A DNA stretch of 64,000 bases, taken from Sphingomonas sp. Leaf357. Lineage in GTDB: Bacteria; Pseudomonadota; Alphaproteobacteria; Sphingomonadales; Sphingomonadaceae. A program made the position numbers and the translations under genes. Positions 8,392 to 17,051 of the stretch are shown here, piece after piece. Each line of letters begins with the position of its first letter. Positions within the stretch are counted from its first letter, which is position 1. Under the pieces are notes generated by a model. The model searched no databases and had not been told where the DNA came from. It worked only from the letters and a program-made list of their open reading frames with translations. Where the stretch lies: contig NZ_LMPM01000001.1 in the NCBI RefSeq assembly GCF_001423845.1, positions 1,693,398 through 1,757,397 on the forward strand. The letters run 5' to 3'.

Positions 8392-9593
8392 TGCCGCGCG
8401 GACGCGCGCGGCTTTATGGTCTGATCGCGGCATCGCTGTCGGCGGTTCCGGGCGTCGCTCTCGCGCAAAGCGACATTCGCGTCAGTGCGGATGCATCCGC
8501 CAATATCGGCTATTCGAACAACCCGTTTTCCGAAACGGGCAACGATACCAGCAGCGGCGTGGCCGATATCCAGATCACGCCGGTGGTCTCGCTGGTCAAC
8601 GAACGCAGCGTGTTCACGCTGTCGGGCTATGCGCAATATCAGCAATATTTCCGCCGCTACGACAATGCGCAGAACTATTCCGCGGCGCTCAACTATAACG
8701 GCACGCCGACCGAACATATCACCACGCACCTCGGTGCCAGCTTCGACAATTCCATCGTGGGGTCGAACAACGGCCTGAACGGAGCGTTCGACCCGACCGA
8801 TCCGACGCCCCCGCCGGTCACCGGCAGCGATCTGTCGCTGTTCGGCACGCGCGATCGCCGTCGCACGTTCCGGACGGACGGGGATGCGACGTTCATCCTG
8901 TCGCCGCGCGATACGCTGACCACCAGCGCCTATTACGTCAGCACGCGGTTCAAGAATTTCGGCCTGTTCGGCGATTATGACGGCTACGGCGGCACCGCCG
9001 CGTATTCGCGGCAGATTTCCGATCACCTGCAACTCGGCGGGCAGGGGTCGATCGCGAAATACGACTACAAGGGTCCGCAGGGCGATTCGACGATCTATTC
9101 CGTGCGCGGCTCGTTCTCGACCGATTTCGGCCCGCGCTGGAAGGCGGATGGCGCGCTCGGCGTCTCGTTCGTCAAGGATGCCAGCCGCGGCGGGACGAAC
9201 AGCACGCTGTCCGGCAACCTGAACCTGTGCCGGGTGGCCGAACGCGCGAACCTGTGCATCAAGGCCAGCCGCTCGGTGGTGCCGACCGGCGTGTCCGGCA
9301 CGCAGACCGAAACCGCGATCGGCGCCAATTATTCCTACAAGCTGTCGGAACGCGGCACGCTGTTCGCCAATGCCGATTATGTGCGGAACGGCAGCAATCA
9401 ACTTTTGCTGCCCGGCCTCACCGGTCGCAATCAATATCTTAACGCCTCGATCGGATATGAACGGTACGTTCGTGAACGGGTGCGCATCATCACGACCGGC
9501 CGGTATCGCGACGTGTACGGCGCGAACGGCAATCGCGCGGCAGATTATGGCGGCCAGATCGGCGTCGCCATCAAATTCGGGGACAAGAAATGA
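8388..9593 (+). CDS. Outer-membrane beta-barrel protein of the EPS export operon
   Basis: A 401-residue protein with a signal peptide (LYGLIAASLSAVPGVALAQ, cut near residue 27). Alternating amphipathic strands follow throughout, rich in Tyr and Asn (NIGYSNNPFS; YAQYQQYFRRYDNAQNYSAAL; GQIGVAIKF), ending in Lys-Lys. This is the composition of a 14-18-strand barrel of the BBP2-like type found in PEP-CTERM/EPS operons. ATG overlaps the export-protein stop by four bases. Probably the outer-membrane channel or anchor for polymer secretion with the OPX protein; this is inferred from the operon. Confidence 0.85.
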   Translation: MMPRGRARLYGLIAASLSAVPGVALAQSDIRVSADASANIGYSNNPFSETGNDTSSGVADIQITPVVSLVNERSVFTLSGYAQYQQYFRRYDNAQNYSAALNYNGTPTEHITTHLGASFDNSIVGSNNGLNGAFDPTDPTPPPVTGSDLSLFGTRDRRRTFRTDGDATFILSPRDTLTTSAYYVSTRFKNFGLFGDYDGYGGTAAYSRQISDHLQLGGQGSIAKYDYKGPQGDSTIYSVRGSFSTDFGPRWKADGALGVSFVKDASRGGTNSTLSGNLNLCRVAERANLCIKASRSVVPTGVSGTQTETAIGANYSYKLSERGTLFANADYVRNGSNQLLLPGLTGRNQYLNASIGYERYVRERVRIITTGRYRDVYGANGNRAADYGGQIGVAIKFGDKK

Positions 9594-11077
9594 CGGACGG
9601 CTCCGGCTACACCGCCGGACAGGAAGAACAGTCTTCCAGCATCCTCGGCAGCCTGCCACTGATCCTGTGGCAGCGGAAATGGTTCGTCATCGTGCCGGCG
9701 GTGATTATCGCCTTCGTGGCGACCGCGGCGGCGTTCCTGCTCCCGCGCTCCTACGAATCGAGCGCGCTGCTGCTCGTCGAATCGCAGAATCTGCCCGGCG
9801 GCACGACTGCCGGGCCGGCCGATGACGTGATCGATCGGCGCATCGCCAAGATCCGCCAGCAGATCCTCGCGCGTCCCGATCTGGTCGAACTGATCCAGAA
9901 CAACAATCTCTACAACGTGTCGAGCCGGTCGGAGCCGTTGTCCGAACTGGTCGACCGGATGCGCAACGCGACCGAGATCAGCGCCGTCGATGCCAGCATC
10001 ACGCGCGGCGCGGCGGGTGCCGGCGGGTCCGGATCGATCGCGTTTTCGCTGAAGTTCGATTATCCGCGCGCACCCGAAGCGCAGATCGTCGCGCAGACCT
10101 TCGTCGATCGCCTGCTCAAGCTTGACCAGTCCGAATCGCAATCCCAGGCGCAGACCAACGTGCGCTTCCTCGAGGATCAGCAGACCAGCCTGCAGGCCCA
10201 GGTCGATGCGATCGAGGCCCAGGTCAATCGCGTGACAGGCCAGAACGGTGCCGCTCTTTCGAGCGGCTCGGGCATGGGCATGATCACGATCGGTGGCGGC
10301 GATTTCGATAGCCAGATCGCCGCGCTGCGCCGTGAGAATCTCCAATTGCAGCAGCAGAGCGGGACAGCCGGCGTCGGTCGCGATGCCGGCGTGGTGGCGG
10401 CCGAGGCACAGCTCGCCGCGGCCAAGGCGCAATATTCGGACGATCACCCCGACGTGAAGCTGGCGGAGACCCGGCTCGCCGCCGCCAAGACCGCCGCGTC
10501 GCAGTTCCAGACCAACAACGTCGCCAGCTCGGTGCAGAAGCAGATCGCGCAGAACAACCAGGCGATCGCCGAACTGACCAGCGCCCGTGGCCAGGCCCAG
10601 GGTCGCGCCGCGACGATGGCCGCCGCCCAGGCGCGTGGCCCGGTCGTCGCGCAGCAGGTGTCGCAGCTCCAGGCCCGTGCCGACCAGATCCGCACCGATC
10701 TGGGCAAGGTGACCTCGAACCTGCTCAACGCACGCTCGATGGCGAAGCTGACCGAGGAGCAGCGTGGCGAACGCCTGACGCTGATCGATCCGCCGGTCAC
10801 GCCGGACAAGCCGACCAAGCCCAATCGTCCGCTCTTCGTGATCGGCGGCATCGTCGGCGGCCTGGCCGTCGGCATCGCGCTCGCCTTCCTAATCGAATTG
10901 GTCCACCGGCCGATCCGCAACGTCGCGACGCTCACCAACATCACCGGCGTGCCGCCGCTCGCGGTGGTCCCGGTCCTGTCCAAGAAGCGTGCCCGCGCGG
11001 GCCGCCGCTGGAGCTGGCGCCGGAAGAAGAAAGCCGAGCCGACCCCTCCGCTAACCGATGAAGGCGAATACGCGTGA
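9590..11077 (+). CDS. Polysaccharide co-polymerase / chain-length determinant (Wzz/ExoP/GumC type)
   Basis: A 495-residue inner-membrane protein. A Wzz domain lies at about residues 18-120 with the first span at about 30-52 (FVIVPAVIIAFVATAAAFLL). A long periplasmic coiled coil rich in Ala and Gln occupies about 170-395. The Pro-rich segment LIDPPVTPDKPTKPNRPLF leads into the second span (FVIGGIVGGLAVGIALAFLIEL, about 410-435), followed by a basic cytoplasmic tail. These proteins set polymer length and bridge the membranes to the OPX protein. The kinase domain is not fused here but encoded by the next gene, as in sphingan clusters. Start ATG overlaps the barrel gene stop. Confidence 0.93.
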   Translation: MTDGSGYTAGQEEQSSSILGSLPLILWQRKWFVIVPAVIIAFVATAAAFLLPRSYESSALLLVESQNLPGGTTAGPADDVIDRRIAKIRQQILARPDLVELIQNNNLYNVSSRSEPLSELVDRMRNATEISAVDASITRGAAGAGGSGSIAFSLKFDYPRAPEAQIVAQTFVDRLLKLDQSESQSQAQTNVRFLEDQQTSLQAQVDAIEAQVNRVTGQNGAALSSGSGMGMITIGGGDFDSQIAALRRENLQLQQQSGTAGVGRDAGVVAAEAQLAAAKAQYSDDHPDVKLAETRLAAAKTAASQFQTNNVASSVQKQIAQNNQAIAELTSARGQAQGRAATMAAAQARGPVVAQQVSQLQARADQIRTDLGKVTSNLLNARSMAKLTEEQRGERLTLIDPPVTPDKPTKPNRPLFVIGGIVGGLAVGIALAFLIELVHRPIRNVATLTNITGVPPLAVVPVLSKKRARAGRRWSWRRKKKAEPTPPLTDEGEYA

Positions 11078-11880
11078 GTCTTTCCAACGATTGGGATTCG
11101 GGCATCACCGAGCCGACACTTTCGCCGTCCTCGATCCTGCGTCGCAGTTCGACGATCGAGGCGCTGGAGCGGTTCGATTCGCCGAGTCGTGGCGTATTCG
11201 GCTTCAACAGCCGCGATCGGCGTTCGCGTCCGTTCAACCTGTTGCGCGCGCAGGTGGTCAAGCTGATGCGCTCCAACAATTTCAAGATCATCGGCATCAC
11301 TTCGGCCACGCCGCGCGTCGGCAAGTCGTTCATGGCGAGCAACCTCGCCGCGTCGCTGTCGCGCATTCCGGGCACGCGGACCTTGCTGTTCGATCTCGAT
11401 CTGCGGCGCGGGTCGATCGCCAAGACGTTCGATATTCCCGAAGGGCCGGGGATCAACTCGTTCCTCTCGGGCGAGATCGATTCGCTCGATGCCGCCGCCT
11501 ATGACATTCTTGGGACAGGCCTGACGATCTTCCCGTCCTTCCCGACCGAGGATTCGTCCGCCGAATTGTTGTCGGGCACGCGCCTGAAGACGCTGATCAA
11601 GGCGATGCGCGGCCTGTCCGACAACGTGATCTGCATCTGCGATCTGCCGCCGGCATTCGCCAACGACGATACCGCGATCGTCCTGCGTGAGATCGACGCC
11701 TATATGTTCGTCGTCGAGGAGGGCAAGACCACCGCGCATCAGGTGCGCGATGCGATCGAACTGCTCAAGCCGGCACCCTGCCTGGGGACGATCCTCAACA
11801 TGTATCGCGGCGGGATCGGCGGCGACGATTACGGCTTCGGCTACGGCACGCAGCGTTATTACGACGCTTATTATTCCTGA
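11074..11880 (+). CDS. Bacterial tyrosine autokinase (CpsD/BY-kinase type), stand-alone
   Basis: A 268-residue cytoplasmic P-loop protein starting at GTG 11074, which overlaps the co-polymerase stop. Walker A reads ATPRVGKSF, a legal variant in which the leading Gly is Ala. The Walker A' motif is LLFDLDLRRG and a CICDLPPA segment follows. The C-terminus is a tyrosine cluster (YGFGYGTQRYYDAYYS), the expected autophosphorylation tail. About 60 Ser/Arg-rich N-terminal residues precede the fold. It should be activated by the C-terminal tail of the adjacent co-polymerase and cycle phosphorylation during polymer synthesis. Last gene of the export operon. Confidence 0.9.
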   Translation: MSLSNDWDSGITEPTLSPSSILRRSSTIEALERFDSPSRGVFGFNSRDRRSRPFNLLRAQVVKLMRSNNFKIIGITSATPRVGKSFMASNLAASLSRIPGTRTLLFDLDLRRGSIAKTFDIPEGPGINSFLSGEIDSLDAAAYDILGTGLTIFPSFPTEDSSAELLSGTRLKTLIKAMRGLSDNVICICDLPPAFANDDTAIVLREIDAYMFVVEEGKTTAHQVRDAIELLKPAPCLGTILNMYRGGIGGDDYGFGYGTQRYYDAYYS

Positions 11881-11978
11881 CGTAACCATTCGGGCGTAGG
11901 GCGAGCCTTGGCTGACCCGGTCGATCGGGCTGGTCCGGGTCGTTCGCCCGGTGGGTTTGCGCGCGGGAACATGCCGGC

Positions 11979-13172
11979 ATGAAGATAGCGTATCTCGTCA
12001 ATCGCTATCCAGCGGTCAGCCACAGCTTCATCCGCCGCGAGATCCTCGCGCTGGAAGCGTCGGGCGTCGACGTCGCGCGCTTTTCGATCCGCCCCTATGA
12101 TGCGAACCTGCCCGATCCCGCCGACCGTTCGGAGGCGGAGCGCACCCGTGTCGTGCTCGGCCAGGGCGCCCGACCGCTGCTGCTCGCGACGCTGAAGCTG
12201 CTCTTCGGGCACCCGGCGTCGTTCTTCAAGGCGCTCGGTATCGTGCTGAAGGCGCTCCTTGATGAACCCCGTCGCGGCTGGCGGCAGATCTTCTATTTGG
12301 TCGAGGCGTGTTGGCTCGCACGACAGTTCGGCGGGGTCGATCATCTGCACGCGCATTTCGGGACCAATCCGGCGGCGGTCGCGCGGCTCGTGTCGTGCCT
12401 GACCGGCATCCCCTACAGCTTCACCGTCCACGGCCCGGACGAATTCGACGCGCCCGGCGCGCTCGATCTGCGCGGCAAGATCGCCGATGCGCGCTACGTC
12501 ATGGCGATCAGTTCCTATGGCCGCAGCCAGCTGATGCGCTGGAGCGATCCCGCGCACTGGCACAAGATCCGGATCGTGCCATGCGGCGTGGACCGCGTGT
12601 TCACGCAAGCCATCGCGCCGCGCGCCGATGACGGCAAGACGCTGTGCTGCGTCGCGCGCCTGAGCGCGCAGAAGGGCATCCCGCTGCTGATCGATGCCGT
12701 TTCCGAACTCGCGGGGCGTCGCGCCGATTTCCGGCTGGTGCTGGTCGGCGATGGCGAGATGCGCGGCGAACTGGAGGCGATGATCGCGGCACGCGGGCTC
12801 AGCGGGATCGTGTCGATCACTGGCTTCGTCGGCGCGGCCGAGGTGCGCGACATTCTGCTGTCGTCGCGCGCGATGGTGCTGCCGAGCTTCGCCGAAGGGC
12901 TGCCGGTGGTGATCATGGAGGCGCTCGCGCTGGAAACACCGGTGCTCGTCACGGCCATCGCCGGCGTGCCGGAATTGGTCGATCGGGATTGCGGCTGGGT
13001 GATCCCGGCGGGGTCGGTGTCCGCGCTGGTCGAGGCGATCGACGCGGTGCTCGATTGCGATGCGGGGACGCTGGCGGCGAAGGGCCGGGTCGGTCGCGAA
13101 CGCGTGCTGGCGCGCCACGATTCGGCCAGGATCGGCGCGTCGCTTGGCACACTGTTTCAGGGCGCGGCATGA
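11979..13172 (+). CDS. Glycosyltransferase family 4
   Basis: A 397-residue GT-B glycosyltransferase. The N-domain begins MKIAYLVNRYPAVSHSFIRREI, with HLHAHFGTNPA and FTVHGPDEFDAP as acceptor-side motifs. The C-domain has VARLSAQKGI, LVGDGEMRGEL and the EX7E motif in EGLPVVIME. It resembles WcaL/AmsK-type enzymes that add sugars to the lipid-linked repeat on the cytoplasmic face. The stop overlaps the following GT2 gene (ATGA), so the two are a translational pair. Donor sugar not determinable. Confidence 0.9.
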   Translation: MKIAYLVNRYPAVSHSFIRREILALEASGVDVARFSIRPYDANLPDPADRSEAERTRVVLGQGARPLLLATLKLLFGHPASFFKALGIVLKALLDEPRRGWRQIFYLVEACWLARQFGGVDHLHAHFGTNPAAVARLVSCLTGIPYSFTVHGPDEFDAPGALDLRGKIADARYVMAISSYGRSQLMRWSDPAHWHKIRIVPCGVDRVFTQAIAPRADDGKTLCCVARLSAQKGIPLLIDAVSELAGRRADFRLVLVGDGEMRGELEAMIAARGLSGIVSITGFVGAAEVRDILLSSRAMVLPSFAEGLPVVIMEALALETPVLVTAIAGVPELVDRDCGWVIPAGSVSALVEAIDAVLDCDAGTLAAKGRVGRERVLARHDSARIGASLGTLFQGAA

Positions 13173-14356
13173 TCGGCGTGCTGGAAATCCTCGCCCTGAT
13201 CGTCCTGCTGCCGATCGCGATCGTCGATGCCGTGTTCCTGTGCGAAATCGCGTTCGGCCTCGCTGCGACCCCGACCGGCGCCACGCTCGAACTGCCGCCG
13301 TCGGTCGCGCTGCTGATTCCGGCGCATAACGAGGAAGCGAGCCTGCCGGCGATGCTCGCTGGGCTGGCCGATCTGAAAGCCGCCGGTGCGCGCGTGCTGC
13401 TGGTGGCCGACAATTGCGGCGATCGTACCGCAGCGATCGCGCGCGAGGCCGGATTCGACGTCGTCGAGCGCAACGATCCGGCACGGCGCGGCAAGGGCTA
13501 TGCGCTTGCCTTCGGACGCGATCGCCTCGCGCTCGATCCGCCCGAGATCGTCGTCGTTCTGGACGCCGATTGCGCGATCGATCGCACCGCGCTGGCCCGA
13601 ATCGCCACGCGCGCACTTTCCACCGGTCGCGTGGTGCAGGCCGCCTATGTTTTTCGGCCCGCATTGCAGGCCTCGGCGGCGGTGCAAATCTCGAATTTCG
13701 CCTTTGCAACCAAGAACATAGTACGTCAGCGTGGCATCGCCCGCCTGGGTGGCCCGGCGATCCTCACCGGCTCGGGCATGGCCTTCCCTTACGCCACCTT
13801 TGCCAACTTAGACCTCGCCACCGGCAACGTGGTCGAGGATCTGGTGATGGGTATCGAACTGATCGATCGCGGCGTGCCGCCCGTGTTCGAAGGCGGGGCG
13901 ACGGTATGGTCCGACAGCAGCGGCGATTCCGGCACCGAAACGCAGCGCGCCCGCTGGGAAGGCGGCTTCCTCGCCACCGCGCGCAGTGTCGCGCCGCGCC
14001 TGCTCGGCGCGGGGCTGGCGCAACGCCGCTGGGCGAAGATCTGGATGGGCGCGCACCTGCTCGTCCCGCCGCTCACGCTGCTGCTGCTGGCGAACGTCGT
14101 CGCGACTTTAGTGGCGGTAATTCTCGCGCTGACGACCGGAATCGCCTTGCCCGCGATCATCGGCGGCGGCTTGCTCGCCTGCCTGATCGCGGCGGTCGCG
14201 GCGGCCTGGATGGTCGAGGGGCGGCGGCATATCAGTGGCGCGACCCTGCTGCGCCTGCCAGTCTATATCGCCTGGAAACTCGCGCTCTACGCCAGGATCC
14301 TCGGCGGCAAGCGCAAGGTCGCCTGGGTGCGCACCGAACGGATCGACCGCCCCTGA
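13169..14356 (+). CDS. Membrane glycosyltransferase family 2 (processive-type motifs)
   Basis: A 395-residue protein. ATG 13169 overlaps the GT4 stop by four bases. An N-terminal membrane helix (residues 1-28) precedes a GT-A domain with ALLIPAHNEE, VLLVADNCGDRT, the metal-binding VVVLDADC and NVVEDLVMGIEL. A QxxRW-like TQRARWEGG follows. Two or three C-terminal spans (about 300-350) complete it. The D, DxD, ED, QxxRW series is shared with cellulose-synthase-like and beta-glycosyltransferases, so it may add a beta-linked residue. Last gene of the plus-strand transferase pair, convergent with 14392-15444. Confidence 0.9.
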   Translation: MIGVLEILALIVLLPIAIVDAVFLCEIAFGLAATPTGATLELPPSVALLIPAHNEEASLPAMLAGLADLKAAGARVLLVADNCGDRTAAIAREAGFDVVERNDPARRGKGYALAFGRDRLALDPPEIVVVLDADCAIDRTALARIATRALSTGRVVQAAYVFRPALQASAAVQISNFAFATKNIVRQRGIARLGGPAILTGSGMAFPYATFANLDLATGNVVEDLVMGIELIDRGVPPVFEGGATVWSDSSGDSGTETQRARWEGGFLATARSVAPRLLGAGLAQRRWAKIWMGAHLLVPPLTLLLLANVVATLVAVILALTTGIALPAIIGGGLLACLIAAVAAAWMVEGRRHISGATLLRLPVYIAWKLALYARILGGKRKVAWVRTERIDRP

Positions 14357-14391
14357 GGGGTGACGCTGACGGGATCATGCGATCCCAGGGC

Positions 14392-15444
14392 TTACCTCAA
14401 GTGGCGCAGCGCCTTGTCGAGCGCGCCGACATACGCGTCCGATCCATAGCGTTCGACCGCAATCTCCCGCGCGCGTCGCCTGCGCGCCGCGGCGGTCTCG
14501 GGCTGGGTCACGATAGCCATGATCGCCCGGCGCATCGCCGCCGGATCCTGCTGCGGAACGATCGTCAGCGCATCCGTGTCGTCCAGATACCCGGCAAGCC
14601 CTTCGCTCGCGGTCACGATTACCGGACGCCCGCTGGCCATCGCTTCCAGCAGCGCCTGCACCCCGGCGGCATAGCGGTTCGGCTTCACCGCGACGACGAC
14701 GACATCGGCGTCGCGATAGAGCTGCGCCAGATCGCGCCATTCGTAGAATTTGCGCTCGAAATTGGCCGGCATCGTCTCGGGGAACGTATCCGCGAGCAGG
14801 GCCGCATCGTTCGAGAAGCCGCTGATCCTCACGTCGAGGTCGAGCTCGCCCGTCGCCGCCGCCAGCGTGCGATAATCGCGCTGCTCCAGCCCGACGCTGA
14901 CCACCAGCGAGCGCCGTTTCGGCCCCGCCGGTCCCGGTGAGAAGAATCCGAGATCGGTCTGGTCGAAGATGAACTGCCGCTGCTCCGGCGGATACCCGGC
15001 CGCGGCCAGGTATTCGATCTGCGGGCGGGATGGGCTGACGAACAGATCGACCCTTTTCTTCAGCCCGAAGATCCCGAGCGCGGCGCGCGCGCGCGTCCGA
15101 TCGATATTGTGCACCATCATGGCGACGCGCGGGCCGTCCCGCCGCCCTCCGGCCAGCGCAGCGACGGGAAAGCCGCTATGCTCGCCGGTGCAGAAGATCG
15201 TGTCGCCCGCGCCCGTGATCGACGCCAGTTTCCGCGCCAACGCCCAGACCTGCGGCGATCCGATCAGCTTGGAACGGATCCGGTCGTCCCAACGGGCCGA
15301 ACCGTCGCCATCGGGCGCATGAACCTCGGCGCCGAGCCGATCGCGAAGCTGCCCCATGGCATGGCCCGGCCGATCGCCCGTGGCCGCCGCCGCCGCGATC
15401 CCGTCGAGGTCGGTGATTTTGTCCAGAACGATATGAAATGCCAA
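14392..15444 (-). CDS. Glycosyltransferase, GT-B fold (group 1 type)
   Basis: A 350-residue protein. The start is TTG 15444 with a GAGAGA site upstream; no better in-frame start exists. N-domain motifs are weak. MMVHNIDRTRAR, LFVSPSRPQIEYL and SLVVSVGLEQRDY mark the linker and the start of the nucleotide-binding half. The C-domain has DVVVVAVKPNRYAAG and LLEAMASGRPVIVT, keeping the second Glu of the EX7E motif. Last gene of a four-gene minus-strand operon (18091 down to 14392), separated from the previous gene by about 21 bases. Probably adds a sugar to the repeat unit; specificity unknown. Confidence 0.85.
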   Translation of the reverse strand: MAFHIVLDKITDLDGIAAAAATGDRPGHAMGQLRDRLGAEVHAPDGDGSARWDDRIRSKLIGSPQVWALARKLASITGAGDTIFCTGEHSGFPVAALAGGRRDGPRVAMMVHNIDRTRARAALGIFGLKKRVDLFVSPSRPQIEYLAAAGYPPEQRQFIFDQTDLGFFSPGPAGPKRRSLVVSVGLEQRDYRTLAAATGELDLDVRISGFSNDAALLADTFPETMPANFERKFYEWRDLAQLYRDADVVVVAVKPNRYAAGVQALLEAMASGRPVIVTASEGLAGYLDDTDALTIVPQQDPAAMRRAIMAIVTQPETAAARRRRAREIAVERYGSDAYVGALDKALRHLR

Positions 15445-15465
15445 TGGAGTCTCTCGCGCTCGATT

Positions 15466-16521
15466 TCACTTGGTCTGCAGCATCCAGGCGGGTGTCCGGC
15501 CCGGCGGTTCGTCCCAGGCGGTCAGGTCGCGCTGGAAATCGGCCCGGTTCGGAATCAGGCCGTAGCGCAGCAGATCGCGCGCCTCGCGCCGCTTGGGGAT
15601 ATGGCCGCCGCCCCGGCCCAACAGCCGCCGCAGCATGAATAAGGCGTGTCCGGCCAGCCACGCGAGACCAGCCCTGATGGCGGTGCCCTTGCCGCCGATC
15701 AGCGCGAAGAGGCGGCGGCGGGAGGCGAACCAGTAACGCGGCAGGGGTGGGCCCACCGCCAGATCCTTGCGGTTGTAGGCCAGGCCGGTCGAGGCACCGC
15801 CGATGTGATGCACCCGGCTTGCCGGTTGATGACGCACCGTCCAGCCGGCGCGGCCCAGGCGGTGCATCAATTCGACCTCTTCGAAATAAAGGAAGAAGCT
15901 GGTGTCGAACAGGCCGGTCTGCTTGAGCGCGGCGGCCCGGAACATCAGGCTGGCCCCGGTCACCCAGTCGGCCTCGCATTCCTGGCGATCGTCGATCACC
16001 ATCGGGATGATGCCGAACAGCCGGCCGAGGCCGTCGGCATGCGACCCGCCGAGGAACTCGCGCCCGATCGAGGGAAAGCGGAAGGCGGAGCCCGACGGAC
16101 TGCCGTCGTCGTTGAGCAACAGGCTGCCCACCGCCGCGCAATTCGGGACGCGGTCCAGCGTGTCGACCAAGGCGGAAACCGCACCGGGCGTCACCTCGGT
16201 ATCGGGGTTGAGCAGGTAGATGTATTCTGGCGGCGTATCGGATTGCAGCAGATGCAGCATCGCCTGGTTGTTCGCCCAGCCGAACCCGCCGTTGACCGCC
16301 AGCGGCAGCACCGTCACCCAGTCGCCGAGCTTATCCTTGGTGACTCCCTCGGTGAGCGCCTCGACCGATCCGTCGTCGGAAAAGCCGTCGGCGATCACCA
16401 GCCGGAGATCGGGAAATTCCGCCCGCGCGCTGCCCAGCGCCTTCGCGGCGGCCAGCGCCAGTGCGGCGGTGCGGAAATTGACCATGACGGCGGCGACGTT
16501 GCGGGTCCTGGGAATGTTCAA
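15466..16521 (-). CDS. Glycosyltransferase family 2, rhamnosyltransferase-like
   Basis: A 351-residue protein. The most likely start is TTG 16521, overlapping the stop of the acetyltransferase gene (TTGA) with AAGG upstream; it gives MNIPRTRNVAAVMVNF. GT-A motifs are VMVNFRTA, VIADGFSDDGS, NGGFGWANNQAM, the DxD-like YLLNPDTEV and, later, FFLYFEEVELMHRLGRAGW. These resemble WbbL/RfbF-type rhamnosyltransferases, but donor specificity cannot be read. Basic helices near residue 280-320 may associate with the membrane. Third gene of the minus-strand operon. Confidence 0.88.
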   Translation of the reverse strand: MNIPRTRNVAAVMVNFRTAALALAAAKALGSARAEFPDLRLVIADGFSDDGSVEALTEGVTKDKLGDWVTVLPLAVNGGFGWANNQAMLHLLQSDTPPEYIYLLNPDTEVTPGAVSALVDTLDRVPNCAAVGSLLLNDDGSPSGSAFRFPSIGREFLGGSHADGLGRLFGIIPMVIDDRQECEADWVTGASLMFRAAALKQTGLFDTSFFLYFEEVELMHRLGRAGWTVRHQPASRVHHIGGASTGLAYNRKDLAVGPPLPRYWFASRRRLFALIGGKGTAIRAGLAWLAGHALFMLRRLLGRGGGHIPKRREARDLLRYGLIPNRADFQRDLTAWDEPPGRTPAWMLQTK

Positions 16522-17051
16522 GACGGCTGGCCCTTGCGCAAGCGGATAGTCGCCGGAACGCCGGTCGCCAGCGCGCCGGAGGGCACGTCGACCAGCACCA
16601 CAGCGTTCGCGCCGACGATCGCGCCGTCGCCGAGCGTGACGCGGCCGAGCACCACCGCGCCCGCGCCGAGCTGCACGCCACGACCCAGCACGGGCGCGTC
16701 GTGCAGCGCGTCGAGCCGGCGGATGCCGAGCGTGCAATTCTGGCGGATGATGCAATCGTCGCCGATCACGGTATCGCCATGGACGACGATGCCGCCCTGA
16801 TGCTCGACGATCACGCGGCGCCCCAGGCTGACCGAATAGGGCAGTTCGATGCCGTAGACGTTGCGACAGCGGCGATGGAGCGTGCGGTAGATCAGGCTGA
16901 GCGGTGCGCGCAGCAGCTTGGGGCGTACGGTCATCCGCCACACGCCGAAGCGGTGCACCGCCACCGCGCGGAAGCCCGGCTTCGTCCAGTCACGGCCGTG
17001 CGCCTGCCAGTCCTCGCGGATCGTTGCCCATAGCGCCGAGGTTTCGCTCAT
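16518..17051 (-). CDS. Serine-acetyltransferase-like O-acetyltransferase (left-handed beta-helix)
   Basis: A 177-residue protein. ATG 17051 overlaps the upstream GT2 stop (ATGA). A helical N-terminal region (about 1-70) precedes hexapeptide repeats forming a left-handed beta-helix (VIVEHQGGIVVHGDTVIGDDCIIRQ style, about 80-165), with GVPATIRLR at the end. In EPS operons such enzymes transfer acetyl groups from acetyl-CoA to sugars of the repeat unit. CysE activity is unlikely because of the position inside a glycosyltransferase operon. Compare the related gene at 29677-30153. Confidence 0.85.
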   Translation of the reverse strand: MSETSALWATIREDWQAHGRDWTKPGFRAVAVHRFGVWRMTVRPKLLRAPLSLIYRTLHRRCRNVYGIELPYSVSLGRRVIVEHQGGIVVHGDTVIGDDCIIRQNCTLGIRRLDALHDAPVLGRGVQLGAGAVVLGRVTLGDGAIVGANAVVLVDVPSGALATGVPATIRLRKGQPS

